Positions 11,567 to 19,686 of a stretch of DNA of 22,236 nt are shown here, piece after piece. Made by a program: the position numbers and the translations under genes. Source of the DNA: Flavobacterium sp. (lineage in GTDB: Bacteria > Bacteroidota > Bacteroidia > Flavobacteriales > Flavobacteriaceae); contig JASLID010000169.1 of NCBI GenBank assembly GCA_030153045.1, forward strand, positions 1-22,236, in the 5' to 3' direction. The notes under the pieces are model-generated. The model was not told where the DNA came from, did not search any database, and saw nothing but the letters and a program-made list of their open reading frames with translations. Every line of letters starts with the position of its first letter. The first letter of the stretch is position 1.

Positions 11567-13061
11567 CGTTCGGGCGCTCGGTAAGAACCTGGTAGCACTC
11601 GGAACGCTGGGGATGCTCCCTTTCTCCTGCACGAACTACGCGAAGGTGCCGGACTGGTTCCACTCGGGCCAACGCCAAGCCTGGGAATCTAAGGCCCTTG
11701 AGGTGGTTTGCCTCGCTGGAGCTCAAGGAGGTAAGACCTGTGGGGCGGCTCATGCGATCCTTCGCGAGTTGCAACGCTCGCTACCGCTCATCATGCTCCT
11801 TGGCTCAGGCAAGTGGATCTATGCCGGGCCAACGATGGCGCTCTTAGAAGCACAGGCTATCCCTCAGTTTGAGGCACTCTTTGGTGACATCGAGCAACTC
11901 GGGAACCTCGTCAAGTCGCCAAAGGTTAAATTCACGTTCTCCCGCGCGGGGCTTCAGAAAGTATTCGGCACGGATCGCTACCCGGTGTCGGTGCACTTTG
12001 CTTACACGAACGACTCAAGCAACTTGGAGTCTATGACGGCACTCGGTGCAAGCTGGGATGAGGCAGGGCAGAAGGAGAACAAGCAAGAGTCCTTCGACGC
12101 TATGAATCGGCGTCTTTCCGTTGCGCGATCCGTGGTGATGAACCGCACTGCCCCTTGTGTGTATCAAGCATTGGTGAGCGATGAGGATCGCGGGACAATC
12201 GTGGTTCCGGCCTGGTGGGAAGCGATCTACGGCGCGGATACCCTGACCTTCGGGCGCAGGTTCTTCTACACGACTCCTTATGAGTGGGGATGGTTCAAGG
12301 ACAAGATTGTAGACAAGGCTCCGGCGTTCGGCATCGAGGTAGTCAACTGGCCGTCTTGGTTGAATCCGGTCGTGTCTCGCAAGATGTGCGAAGCCGAAAA
12401 GGGGCGTATGCCGCTGTGGCGATGGTCGATGATGTGGGAGGGCCGCTTTACCCGTCCTGCTGGTGTCATTTACGACTGTTTCGACCGGGCTCGGCATGTT
12501 TGCAAGCCTAGGCAGATAGAGGAAGATTGGGAGATTTACGCTGGTATCGACTTTGGGCCGATCCACTTTGCGGCGGTGCTCGCTGCCAGGGAACCAAGTG
12601 GCCATATCCATATCATTGCGACCTACCTTGCGGCGGCTCCCAACATGCGGTACCACGTGCGAAGGCTCAGACAAAAAGCGGTGCTCCCGATTAAGCGGGC
12701 ATGGGGTGGTGCTCCGAGTGAGGCAACCGACAGGGCGGACATTACCCGCGCTGGGCTTTGGGTTGAGAAGCCGGGGTGCAAGGGTTTAGAGACGGGAATC
12801 AACCGGACTTATGTGTGGTTCGCGCAAGACCGGATCAGCATCTGGGAAGGGCCGGAGCACGGCGATAAGCTGATTGAAGAACTTGAGAGGTATTCTCGCG
12901 AGGTTGACGGGACGGGTGAGCCAACTGAGAAGATTGACGACAAGAGTACATTCCATCGTGCGGACGCGCTTCGCTATCTGTGTGCGACCTTGAAACACCC
13001 TCTCGACGTGATCCCAGGCAGACCCTACCCGGCGCAATACTATGAAGACAGAGAGATTTAG
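11556..13061 (+). CDS. terL: Terminase large subunit (TerL)
   Basis: 501 residues from a TTG at 11556 with GGGG 7 nt upstream; an ATG at 11613 (residue 20) is the main alternative. This is the ATP-driven DNA-packaging motor and headful or end-forming nuclease. The ATPase domain shows Walker A AGAQGGKT at about 54-61 and Walker B ending in D168-E169 (LGASWDEAGQ). The C-terminal RNase H-like nuclease domain shows D332 in YAGIDFG and D470 in HRADALRYL. The length is normal for the family. The first helices after residue 30 (VPDWFHSGQRQAW) fit the adenine-binding region of terminases. The gene ends 20 nt inside the following gene. Confidence 0.92.
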   Translation: MVVDVRALGKNLVALGTLGMLPFSCTNYAKVPDWFHSGQRQAWESKALEVVCLAGAQGGKTCGAAHAILRELQRSLPLIMLLGSGKWIYAGPTMALLEAQAIPQFEALFGDIEQLGNLVKSPKVKFTFSRAGLQKVFGTDRYPVSVHFAYTNDSSNLESMTALGASWDEAGQKENKQESFDAMNRRLSVARSVVMNRTAPCVYQALVSDEDRGTIVVPAWWEAIYGADTLTFGRRFFYTTPYEWGWFKDKIVDKAPAFGIEVVNWPSWLNPVVSRKMCEAEKGRMPLWRWSMMWEGRFTRPAGVIYDCFDRARHVCKPRQIEEDWEIYAGIDFGPIHFAAVLAAREPSGHIHIIATYLAAAPNMRYHVRRLRQKAVLPIKRAWGGAPSEATDRADITRAGLWVEKPGCKGLETGINRTYVWFAQDRISIWEGPEHGDKLIEELERYSREVDGTGEPTEKIDDKSTFHRADALRYLCATLKHPLDVIPGRPYPAQYYEDREI

Positions 13062-13809
13062 CCCAGGTGTCGATCTCGGGGGTAACCCAATCGAAATCCT
13101 GAATCTTCGCTATGAAAGGCAACGCGTCAAGACCCCTATCAACACGCCAGAACTCCGAGCCCTTGCGGCTAAGCAGTACCGGGCGTTCACTCTCTGCGGC
13201 TCGCCTCTTGGCGTTGTTCGTCCTGGCCTGATTGTGGAGCGGATCACGGTGCCCTACACTGGGCTCATTCAACTCACGACCGAGACCGAAGCGCTGTATC
13301 AGCCGAAGACGTACCTTGTGCTTGCTGCCCACGAGATGGCCGATGTTAAGCCTGGGGATCTTATCCTGTGCCTCAAAAATCCGGGGATGCAGGTCATGCC
13401 GATGTACGCGGGTGACTGGTGTACCAAGAATCCGGTGTTCGTGCTCGGATGGGTTGGCGGGTATCTTCTTGACGCGGGAGTTGGGGAGGGTGGCGAGCCA
13501 AAGCGGGCACCACTTGAGAACGTGATTCTAGGTGTGCTTGACGAGTTTGGCGGGATTCGTCCTTATGGGTCGAACACGTTCATCGAGTTTGAGAAGATGC
13601 CAGAGACCAAGCAAGGTGTTTTGATGACCGAGCGATACCGAGAGGATGCGGGCTTTAGGGACGCGGTTGGCACGGTCGTTGATGGCGCTGCCGATCTTGT
13701 AGGCAAGCGGATGATGCCGTATCAGGGCGCAATTCGTGGCAAAATCCCGGGCGTTGAGGTTTACGCGTGTCCTGGTGATGCGTTCGTAATGTGGGTGAAG
13801 GAAGAATGA
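13042..13809 (+). CDS. Protein with two GroES (chaperonin-10)-like segments
   Basis: 255 residues, ATG 13042, overlapping TerL by 20 nt. Two separate stretches resemble the GroES/Cpn10 beta-barrel. The first is at about 64-125: TGLIQLTTETEALYQPKTYL leads into a strand, then 'ADVKPGDLILCLKNPGMQV', close to the Cpn10 order 'GGIVLP...KPQ-G-VVAVG...VKVGDRVLY...G'. The second is at about 178-253: MPETKQGVLMTERYREDAGF, 'AVGTVVDG', then VEVYACPGDAFVMWV. Cpn10 proteins cap chaperonin cages; phage versions such as T4 gp31 help fold the major capsid protein. The resemblance is by eye, at low identity, and the mobile-loop region is not obvious. A decoration or other beta-barrel role is possible. Confidence 0.55.
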   Translation: MKTERFSPGVDLGGNPIEILNLRYERQRVKTPINTPELRALAAKQYRAFTLCGSPLGVVRPGLIVERITVPYTGLIQLTTETEALYQPKTYLVLAAHEMADVKPGDLILCLKNPGMQVMPMYAGDWCTKNPVFVLGWVGGYLLDAGVGEGGEPKRAPLENVILGVLDEFGGIRPYGSNTFIEFEKMPETKQGVLMTERYREDAGFRDAVGTVVDGAADLVGKRMMPYQGAIRGKIPGVEVYACPGDAFVMWVKEE

Positions 13810-14105
13810 AACAGTGGCTTAGGCGTTGGCTCGGGGTTGAAGATCAGGTTCGGGAACTACTCAATATCATTCAAGATCGAGATAACCGCCGCCGAAATGA
13901 GTTGGATGTAATCAAATACAACTTTGATGCGGTCTCTCAACAAGTGGAGTTCCTTGAATCCGAAGTCGGGCGCAAGCCTCATGCGGGTGGCTCGCAAAAG
14001 CCAATCTCCCAGGAAGATGTTTTGAGGCAATATCACAAGCGTCTGGACAACCTAGAATTGTGGATGGTCGCTCAAAAGGCGAAGGAACCAGTAGGCAAGA
14101 AGTAA
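13806..14105 (+). CDS. Coiled-coil protein of unknown function
   Basis: 99 residues from ATG 13806, overlapping the previous stop as ATGA. A GTG at 13791 adds five residues. The sequence is amphipathic and charged (VEDQVRELLNIIQDRDNRRR; ELDVIKYNFDAVSQQVEFLE), with a second helix near the C-terminus (YHKRLDNLELWMVAQKAK), consistent with a two-helix coiled coil. Its place between the GroES-like gene and the portal gene suggests a virion assembly or chaperone function. The TAA is directly followed by the portal ATG. Confidence 0.6.
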   Translation: MKQWLRRWLGVEDQVRELLNIIQDRDNRRRNELDVIKYNFDAVSQQVEFLESEVGRKPHAGGSQKPISQEDVLRQYHKRLDNLELWMVAQKAKEPVGKK

Positions 14106-15950
14106 ATGACAGTACCGCCGATCATCACGGAAGACGAGCAGGTGTACCGGGAAGAGGTTCCCGACGTGCAGCCGACAGAGGCGATGCTCAAGGAGTACGG
14201 CGACTATATCACGGAGATAATCCCGATTGCGCGCAAGTCTCGAAGTGTGCGCGAACCTCGCTGGAACCAATGCCGCGACTACTTCTACTGCGACAAACGA
14301 ACGCTCTCGACCGCGCTTCAAACGACCGCTGAAAGCCTCTCGTACATCATGATCAAGGGCAACCGGATCGTGGGTGATGTTGTCGGCGCGATCACTTCTC
14401 AGAGCCCCTATGTTAACGCGGTGCCCTACGGTGAGGGCAAGAGCCTCCCTGCCAGAACTCAAGCGGTACAGACCCTTCTCGACGCAAGCAACTTCAAGGA
14501 GAACCTACTTCAAGTCGGGCAGGCGGCGTACTACGCAAACTACGGCATTCAGTATGTCGAATACTTCCCAGATGGCAAGGTTCCGCGGATTGAGTTCACT
14601 TATGTTGATCCACTGGAGTGCTTTGCTTATCCTGATTGGGAACCGTCGTTCGACAAATGTACGTATGTTTCGCGCAACATCGTCAGGTCAAAGAAAGAGA
14701 TTGAACGACTTATCGCAGATGGGGCGTACCTGCCTGGTCGCATAACCGGGTACACGCCTCCCGATATGCAGATTCAGAGCGGGGCGAGCTCTCCCGATGA
14801 TCCTACGGGCGTGAGCGATGACGAACCCTTCATCTTGCTCAGTGGTGTCTGTCGCCTTTCTCCTTCTGACCCTTGGATGGAGATAACGACCGATGGCGCA
14901 GGAAGGTTGTATCGGTGTCACCCGTACAAGTATGAGCGGTGCCCATTCAAGCGGTACAAGTACAAGCCGGACAGGGGAACGGACGGCCAGTGCCCAAGCG
15001 TGAGTATTGCAACGGATCTCATGCAGGCTCAGTTTAACTTCGACCTTGCGTTTGGAGTGACGACCGATGGCATGCGGCTTGATGCGCACCCAGCGATTGG
15101 GACGACGAGTCCCGAACTTGCGGAGAGGCTAGCGGGCAAATGCCTTGCGGGTGAGGTGATCCTCCTTGATTCGGAGTCATCAATCACTCCGATTCACTCA
15201 AATACGAATGTTGGTGATGCGATCCCGATTCTCGAAGTGACTACCAACTTCATGGATCAGGCGTCCTCGGTGTCCCAGCAAGATTTTGGCCTTGCCGATC
15301 CTGGTGTTCAGACCAAGGGAGAGGCGGAACTACTCGCGCAGGGCTCGGCGCAGGGGATAAACATCTTCATTCAGATATTCGCTGAAGGTGTTGAGGGAAT
15401 GTGGGCGATTGTGGACGAGTTCCTTAGAACCGATCCCAATAAGGACTGGTTTCATGCGTTCTTTGGCGGTGATGTTGAATACGCGTCGGCTTGGCTTGAA
15501 GAGGCCAATCAGGCGGTACTCGTTAAGGTTGCGGTGTCGAACGTTGAAGCGACTCCCCAGAACCGCATGAGGCTTCTTAACGGCTTTGCGGAGTCGATGA
15601 ATGCGAACGGTGTTGAATATGATAGATATAAGTGGGCTATGGCGATGGCTGAATGTCTCGAACAAATCGGACTTGAAGCAAAAGAACTCCTTGGAGACCC
15701 GCTCACCGGAGCCATTAACACTATCATGGGTGCCGAAGTTCAGCAGCCGGGGACAGCACTCGCCGTTATCGACCAGCTCCTCGTACAACTCCAACAGCTA
15801 TCAACTATGGCGCAGCAACCCGGTAACAAGGGAACTGGTGGCGCGGCTGGAGGACAAGGCGGGGGCGCTCCTCGTCCTGGCTCTGGGATGCCCAGCGGCC
15901 CAGCACGACCGCAAAACGCACTACCTCGCCCAGTTATCGGCGGTCAATGA
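14106..15950 (+). CDS. Portal protein
   Basis: 614 residues from ATG 14106. Portals form the twelve-fold ring at one capsid vertex through which the terminase pumps DNA and to which the tail joins. Support is positional (after terminase, before scaffold and capsid), plus length and features: an N-terminal acidic helical region with paired basic residues (SRSVREPRWNQCRDYFYCDK), a beta-rich middle (YVEYFPDGKVPRIEFTYVDP; SKKEIERLIADGAY), and the 'Q..AF.GVT.DGMRLDAHPAI' stretch found in large portals. The C-terminus is low-complexity Gly/Pro/Ala (after about residue 575). This tail overlaps a 50-residue gene in another frame. Confidence 0.85.
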   Translation: MTVPPIITEDEQVYREEVPDVQPTEAMLKEYGDYITEIIPIARKSRSVREPRWNQCRDYFYCDKRTLSTALQTTAESLSYIMIKGNRIVGDVVGAITSQSPYVNAVPYGEGKSLPARTQAVQTLLDASNFKENLLQVGQAAYYANYGIQYVEYFPDGKVPRIEFTYVDPLECFAYPDWEPSFDKCTYVSRNIVRSKKEIERLIADGAYLPGRITGYTPPDMQIQSGASSPDDPTGVSDDEPFILLSGVCRLSPSDPWMEITTDGAGRLYRCHPYKYERCPFKRYKYKPDRGTDGQCPSVSIATDLMQAQFNFDLAFGVTTDGMRLDAHPAIGTTSPELAERLAGKCLAGEVILLDSESSITPIHSNTNVGDAIPILEVTTNFMDQASSVSQQDFGLADPGVQTKGEAELLAQGSAQGINIFIQIFAEGVEGMWAIVDEFLRTDPNKDWFHAFFGGDVEYASAWLEEANQAVLVKVAVSNVEATPQNRMRLLNGFAESMNANGVEYDRYKWAMAMAECLEQIGLEAKELLGDPLTGAINTIMGAEVQQPGTALAVIDQLLVQLQQLSTMAQQPGNKGTGGAAGGQGGGAPRPGSGMPSGPARPQNALPRPVIGGQ

Positions 15951-15990
15951 GATTTTAGGAATGATAAAGGAAAGCACAAATGGAGAATGA
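15838..15990 (+). CDS. Overprinted small protein in the portal 3' end (50 aa)
   Basis: 50 codons from GTG 15838 in a different frame from the portal, with AAGGGA 5-6 nt upstream, to TGA 15988-15990. It covers the 29-nt gap before the scaffold gene and overlaps that gene by 11 nt. The peptide (MARLEDKAGALLVLALGCPA ... KTHYLAQLSAVNEILGMIKE) is helical and resembles the small phage proteins in this position that end '...YLxGQLxALxEILG'. The portal's own frame here is low-complexity Gly/Pro, as expected when a second frame is under selection. The N-terminal part has a hydrophobic run (ALLVLALG). Confidence 0.6.
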   Translation: MARLEDKAGALLVLALGCPAAQHDRKTHYLAQLSAVNEILGMIKESTNGE

Positions 15991-16582
15991 AGAAGAACTA
16001 GACGGGTCACCAGAAGTTGACCCGCGCGATGTGGCACTAGCAGAAGCCCTGGCAGAGGTTAAGGCGTCTCGTGAGGAACGGGCGCAGATGGCGGCGTATA
16101 TCGCTCGTGGGCAGGCTCCAGCCAAAGAAGAGGCTGAGGGTGACGACTACTACGAGACCGATGAGCAAAAGCGTATCAAGGTTCTTGAGTCGGTCGCCGT
16201 TGAAGCTAGGGGCGAAGCGATGATGCTCAAGATTGAGAGGGCTATTGAGCGTGAGCGGTGGCCGGAGGACGTGCAGGCTGAAGCGATCAAACAGCTTCAC
16301 ACTTTGGGCGCGGCTCGGTTTGCTGGCGCGAAGGTTGAAGAGACATTGCCACTCCTCAAGCGTTTCGCTCGTGGCGAGATTGCGGAACGGGCAGAGGCAG
16401 GAAACAAACGCGAACCAGCGGCGGGCAGGGGTAACGTTGACAGCGCGGGCGACGTGCAAGGCTACATTGCTTGGGTCAAGCATTCAACCGGCGCGAATCT
16501 CGACCTTGAAACGGCAAAGCGGATGATTAAGCAAGGTGCCTCGACCTACGAGAACTACAGGACGGCAAAGAGTGGCCGTTAA
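15980..16582 (+). CDS. Scaffold-like capsid assembly protein
   Basis: 200 residues from ATG 15980 with AGGAAAG about 6 nt upstream. Very acidic, mostly helical sequence (ENEEELDGSPEVDPRDVALA; EVKASREERAQMAAYIARGQ; KIERAIERERWPEDVQAEAI) with no cysteines, typical of scaffolding proteins that form the procapsid core and are lost later. The position between portal and capsid genes is standard for scaffolds. The C-terminal helix (NLDLETAKRMIKQGASTYEN) could be the capsid-binding part. A protease domain is absent, so maturation may use another factor. Confidence 0.75.
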   Translation: MENEEELDGSPEVDPRDVALAEALAEVKASREERAQMAAYIARGQAPAKEEAEGDDYYETDEQKRIKVLESVAVEARGEAMMLKIERAIERERWPEDVQAEAIKQLHTLGAARFAGAKVEETLPLLKRFARGEIAERAEAGNKREPAAGRGNVDSAGDVQGYIAWVKHSTGANLDLETAKRMIKQGASTYENYRTAKSGR

Positions 16583-17099
16583 GAACGAATCGGCTCTCAC
16601 TCCTGACGAGCAGATCGAGCTCTATCGACTGCGCAAAGAGAACGAGGAACTTCGCAACGCGCCACGGGCAGCGATGATGCTCGGCGGCGGCGATCCTGAA
16701 GTGATGCCCGGGAAAAAGGAGTCACTTACCGCGATTGAACGCAAGTGGCGCGAAGAGTTTCCGGGTCGTCATTGCGTCCGGTGCGGGCTCAACGACGAGG
16801 GGCTTATGGCTCTCTTTGGCAACGACGAGGAACTTACGCGGAGTCCAACGTACAAGGTTGAAGTCAGCTACGCCACGAACCCAGAGAGAGGGCTAGAACT
16901 TGGCCTTGGCCCAGGCATGATGCTCATTTCATGCGACCTCGAACGGCTGAACTATTGGCGCAAATTCAACGGCAATCGGGCCAACGCGCAGAACTCAACG
17001 CCTCCGGGTGGCCCTGGCGACTTGGAAGGTGCGCAGATGGCTTTGCCTCCTTCTCCTGGTCGTTTGAGCATGGACGAAAAACCCCAGTTCGACAGTTGA
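16572..17099 (+). CDS. Hypothetical protein between scaffold and decoration genes
   Basis: 175 residues from GTG 16572 (AGGA upstream), overlapping the end of the scaffold gene by 11 nt. It starts with a coiled-coil helix (DEQIELYRLRKENEELRNAP), then a beta-rich part with HCVRCG (C68, C71; a single CxxC, so a complete zinc site is not visible). It continues as 'SPTYKVEVSYATNPERGLEL' and a proline-rich tail. The leading helix resembles an assembly or partner-binding zipper. Function is unknown. Its TGA lies 10 nt before the start of the structured 5' region of the next gene. Confidence 0.6.
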   Translation: MAVKNESALTPDEQIELYRLRKENEELRNAPRAAMMLGGGDPEVMPGKKESLTAIERKWREEFPGRHCVRCGLNDEGLMALFGNDEELTRSPTYKVEVSYATNPERGLELGLGPGMMLISCDLERLNYWRKFNGNRANAQNSTPPGGPGDLEGAQMALPPSPGRLSMDEKPQFDS

Positions 17100-17108
17100 C
17101 TCGTAATA

Positions 17109-17160
17109 GGGTAGGCATGACACCAGGAAACTGGTGCTCTTTTGGAGACCATGCCTACCT
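17109..17160 (+). promoter_or_regulatory. Structured leader sequestering the start of the decoration gene
   Basis: GGTAGGCATG at 17110-17119 is a perfect 10-bp inverted repeat of CATGCCTACC at 17150-17159, plus a G-T wobble at 17109/17160. It encloses a second hairpin, CACCAG (17121-17126), a GAAA tetraloop, CTGGTG (17131-17136). The right arm of the outer stem contains the ATG (17151-17153) and first codons of the next gene, and the GGAG ribosome-binding site (17144-17147) lies in the closed loop. If it forms in RNA it should hinder initiation until opened. In a 22-kb window about one 10-bp repeat with a spacer of up to 50 nt is expected by chance. Confidence 0.5.
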
Positions 17161-17657
17161 GGACTTTTCGATATTTCCCTGACCGGTACGCACCGGCCAC
17201 GAACCTGGCCCTTTTCCCGTCAACCATTGTTGGCCTTGAAGCGGCCTCCCAGTCGTGGGACGCTGGGTTCTTTGTAACCACGAGCCTTTCTACTGGGCTC
17301 TCGTCCATCTTTGGCGCGGCTTCTTCGGTGCTTGACACCGCTGATGGATTGATCGCTGGAATGGCTGCGACTTACGCAACGGGCGTCACTTCGACACCGT
17401 TCGACATCATCCCGATTACACCGGGGATGGTGTTCAGGTTCCCCTACTCACTCAGCGGGGTTGAGTCGGCAACCGCCCAGGCGCAAGTCAGTAAATCCTA
17501 CGCGCTTTACTGGCATGCAACCAAGGGGATCATGGTTGACGGGAACGTAACCGCCAACGCTCTCGTCACTGTTAAGCAAATCGCACCGGACTACCCAGTA
17601 GGCGAAGTCGGTGGATTGCTCGAAGTCACTTTTATTCAAGGAGTGTTTGCTAACTAA
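17151..17657 (+). CDS. Capsid decoration/stabilisation-like protein
   Basis: 168 residues from ATG 17151 (GGAG only 3 nt upstream; a TTG at 17142 would add three residues). Small beta-rich protein (MPTWTFRYFPDRYAP..., GIMVDGNVTANALVTVKQIA, EVGGLLEVTFIQGVFAN) with small residues dominating the middle. Size and location directly before the major capsid protein suggest a head decoration or stabilising protein, as is usual. A specific family is not claimed. Its TAA overlaps the capsid ATG (TAATG). Confidence 0.6.
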   Translation: MPTWTFRYFPDRYAPATNLALFPSTIVGLEAASQSWDAGFFVTTSLSTGLSSIFGAASSVLDTADGLIAGMAATYATGVTSTPFDIIPITPGMVFRFPYSLSGVESATAQAQVSKSYALYWHATKGIMVDGNVTANALVTVKQIAPDYPVGEVGGLLEVTFIQGVFAN

Positions 17658-18586
17658 TGCCAGTTTCAGTACAGACTACGAACACCCTCGGCGATCTCGC
17701 CAGGGACATTTGGGCAGACGTTGAATCTCAATCAGCGTCAATGGTCGGAATCGAAGCCGAATACGACTGGATGTTCAAGTACTTCAAGTCGAAACAGCTT
17801 TACGAACTGTTCCGCGACTTCAACGGCTTCCCTGCCTCGGGGCGGTTCAATGACGGCCAGTATCCACAGAGCGTTTCGTACACTCCGCAATACAGCCTCC
17901 AGATCACGCCAAGCCTTTACGGACTGATGTTCAACGTCACCCGTCAAGCAGACTTTGTGGACGTAAACGGCGTGTTTCGCCGGGTTGCTCAGCAGCTTAC
18001 GGACTCACAAAAGCAGGCCCGGGCGGTTGATGCGACCTTGGTTCTTGGGAACGCGTTCGACGCGGCTTATCCGATTGCGGACGGGCTCGCGTTTGCCTCT
18101 GCGGTTCACACGACTCGCGGCGGTACTGGATACTCCAACCTTCTGACTGCAACCCTTCTGAGCAACAACTCGCTCATCTTGCTCTCCAACGTTCTGGCTA
18201 CTCAGTCGGACGGCCAAGGTAAGCCGATGCGCAACACAAAGAGCACGAGGCTTGTCACGGGTCGTACTCAAGAGTCAACCGCAAGGACGATTCTGGAAAG
18301 CAAAAATATTGCTGGCTCGATCAACAACGATAAGCAGATCGTGTCGAACTTCCGGGGCAACATGGAGTTGATAATCAACTCTAACCTGGACACTTCGAGC
18401 ACGACTAGCTTCTTCCTGTTCTCATCGGACACTGACAAACTCGGTTTGCGCTGGGTTGAGCAGATCCCGACAGAATCGCACGTCACGAGCGGCAAGGCTG
18501 GGGAACAGACGTTCCTCATTCAAGGCTCATGGGCTCGTGGCGTCGTTCATGCCTACAATACGGCTTGCTGCGCGGGAGCGTCGTAA
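17657..18586 (+). CDS. Major capsid protein (HK97-fold, Mu gpT-like)
   Basis: 309 residues from ATG 17657. The sequence has the order expected of the phage major head protein: an N-terminal helical arm (TLGDLARDIWADVESQSASM), an E-loop-like beta region (YPQSVSYTPQYSLQITPSLY), a helical spine (FRRVAQQLTDSQKQARAVDA), the 'AVHTTRGGTGYSNLLTA' motif typical of MCPs (compare ST-H-P-GG-SNLL), and a C-terminal beta domain (TSFFLFSSDTDKLGLRWVEQ). This is the building block of the icosahedral shell. Its length suits a version without a long N-terminal delta domain, consistent with a separate scaffold gene. Confidence 0.82.
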   Translation: MPVSVQTTNTLGDLARDIWADVESQSASMVGIEAEYDWMFKYFKSKQLYELFRDFNGFPASGRFNDGQYPQSVSYTPQYSLQITPSLYGLMFNVTRQADFVDVNGVFRRVAQQLTDSQKQARAVDATLVLGNAFDAAYPIADGLAFASAVHTTRGGTGYSNLLTATLLSNNSLILLSNVLATQSDGQGKPMRNTKSTRLVTGRTQESTARTILESKNIAGSINNDKQIVSNFRGNMELIINSNLDTSSTTSFFLFSSDTDKLGLRWVEQIPTESHVTSGKAGEQTFLIQGSWARGVVHAYNTACCAGAS

Positions 18587-19107
18587 TGCCGTTTTCCGGT
18601 GGCACTGACCCTACGAACCCGCTTAACAACCGGGTTGCGATGCTCCTGGGGGCGGACTACAAAACCGTCGTCGGGAGTTCACCGGGTGTTCAGCAAACCG
18701 CGCTCCAACTCATTGGCCCGACGTACCCGGCAACCATCACGGCAACCGGGGCGGCTACAGCGGTCACTCTGATCGAGGACAACGCGGTAGGTGCTGGCCG
18801 AAAGGTCAAGGTTCTCGGCGTGTATCTCACGGTCACGGGCGCAACGGCCTGGTCGGGCGGCTCAGGCACGATTCTGACTATTCAGGACTCGAACGGAACC
18901 CCAGTGGCCTTTGTTGAATTCGCGGTCGCGCAACTCACAGGAAACGCCTATTTGGTTCTCGGATCGACCGGGGTTACCGCAAAGGCTGGGCTCTTGTCTC
19001 AGGCTGGGGGCACCTCCGGTAAAGGACTCGTCATCAAGGGAGACGCAGCGTTCGGCGCTGGCTCTAATATCTCTGTTTCAGTGATGGCGGCACTCGTACC
19101 CGCTTAA
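18586..19107 (+). CDS. Structural protein, tandem paralogue 1
   Basis: 173 residues from ATG 18586 (TAATG overlap with the capsid gene). Beta-rich, Ala/Gly/Thr-rich sequence with few charged residues. The second half (from about residue 60) aligns by eye with the next gene: 'VGAGRKVKVLGVYLTVTGAT AW' here matches 'VGTGRKIYIEGFLWKVNGAT AW' there, followed by similar QD-x(3)-GTP, SLTGN/QLTGN and GKGLVIKGDA/GKGLNLKADA blocks. Likely a head fibre, decoration or tail-associated protein. The first 45 residues are unrelated to the partner. Confidence 0.7.
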   Translation: MPFSGGTDPTNPLNNRVAMLLGADYKTVVGSSPGVQQTALQLIGPTYPATITATGAATAVTLIEDNAVGAGRKVKVLGVYLTVTGATAWSGGSGTILTIQDSNGTPVAFVEFAVAQLTGNAYLVLGSTGVTAKAGLLSQAGGTSGKGLVIKGDAAFGAGSNISVSVMAALVPA

Positions 19108-19112
19108 AGATC

Positions 19113-19631
19113 ATGCCTGCATCTATCAACACTCCTGCTTGGACTACTGGGGTTGCCCCAGACGCTACGGCTCGCTCAATTGGCTTTGAGGGGATTGACC
19201 TCACTGGCGAAGGACTGACAACCGCGTCGGCTCCCTGTCAACGATTCCACCGAAACGGAACGATTACCTCGGCTGCCGCTGGAACTGCGGTCCCTATCGT
19301 GACGGCTGCTGAAGTCGGAACGGGTCGTAAAATCTACATCGAGGGCTTTCTTTGGAAGGTCAACGGTGCAACCGCTTGGTCAACTACGATGACGGTTCTG
19401 AACCTTCAGGACGATGCCGGTACTCCGATTGTGCCGTTCCAGATTCCCATTGCTTCCCTCACCGGGAACATGATGGGGACGATGAACTCTCTGCCGGGTG
19501 CTGGAACCTACGTCACCACTGATAGCCTCTATACGGGGCTTACAGCGGGCAAGGGCCTCAACCTCAAGGCGGATGCCAATGCTGGTGCTGGTTCTACGAT
19601 CATTTGGCAATGCTTCGGCGTTATCAAGTAA
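19113..19631 (+). CDS. Structural protein, tandem paralogue 2
   Basis: 172 residues from ATG 19113 (AAAGA upstream). It is paralogous to the preceding gene over its last 110 residues or so, sharing the VG-G-RK, NGATAW, LQD, GTP, LTGN and GKGL-K-DA marks, but has a different N-terminus (MPASINTPAWTTGVAPDATA). The two probably arose by tandem duplication and may form a heteromeric or layered part of the virion. Function is unknown beyond 'structural' by position. Confidence 0.7.
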   Translation: MPASINTPAWTTGVAPDATARSIGFEGIDLTGEGLTTASAPCQRFHRNGTITSAAAGTAVPIVTAAEVGTGRKIYIEGFLWKVNGATAWSTTMTVLNLQDDAGTPIVPFQIPIASLTGNMMGTMNSLPGAGTYVTTDSLYTGLTAGKGLNLKADANAGAGSTIIWQCFGVIK

Positions 19632-19686
19632 GTTCCTTCTCCCTTCTGGATGCTTCCCCCGGGCTCACGGACGAGCCTCACCCCAT

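Noticed and set aside
12015..12674. 219-codon minus-strand open frame within the terminase gene
   Set aside because: It lies fully inside a motif-bearing TerL gene, is His/Pro/Arg-rich and has no recognisable start site: a shadow frame.
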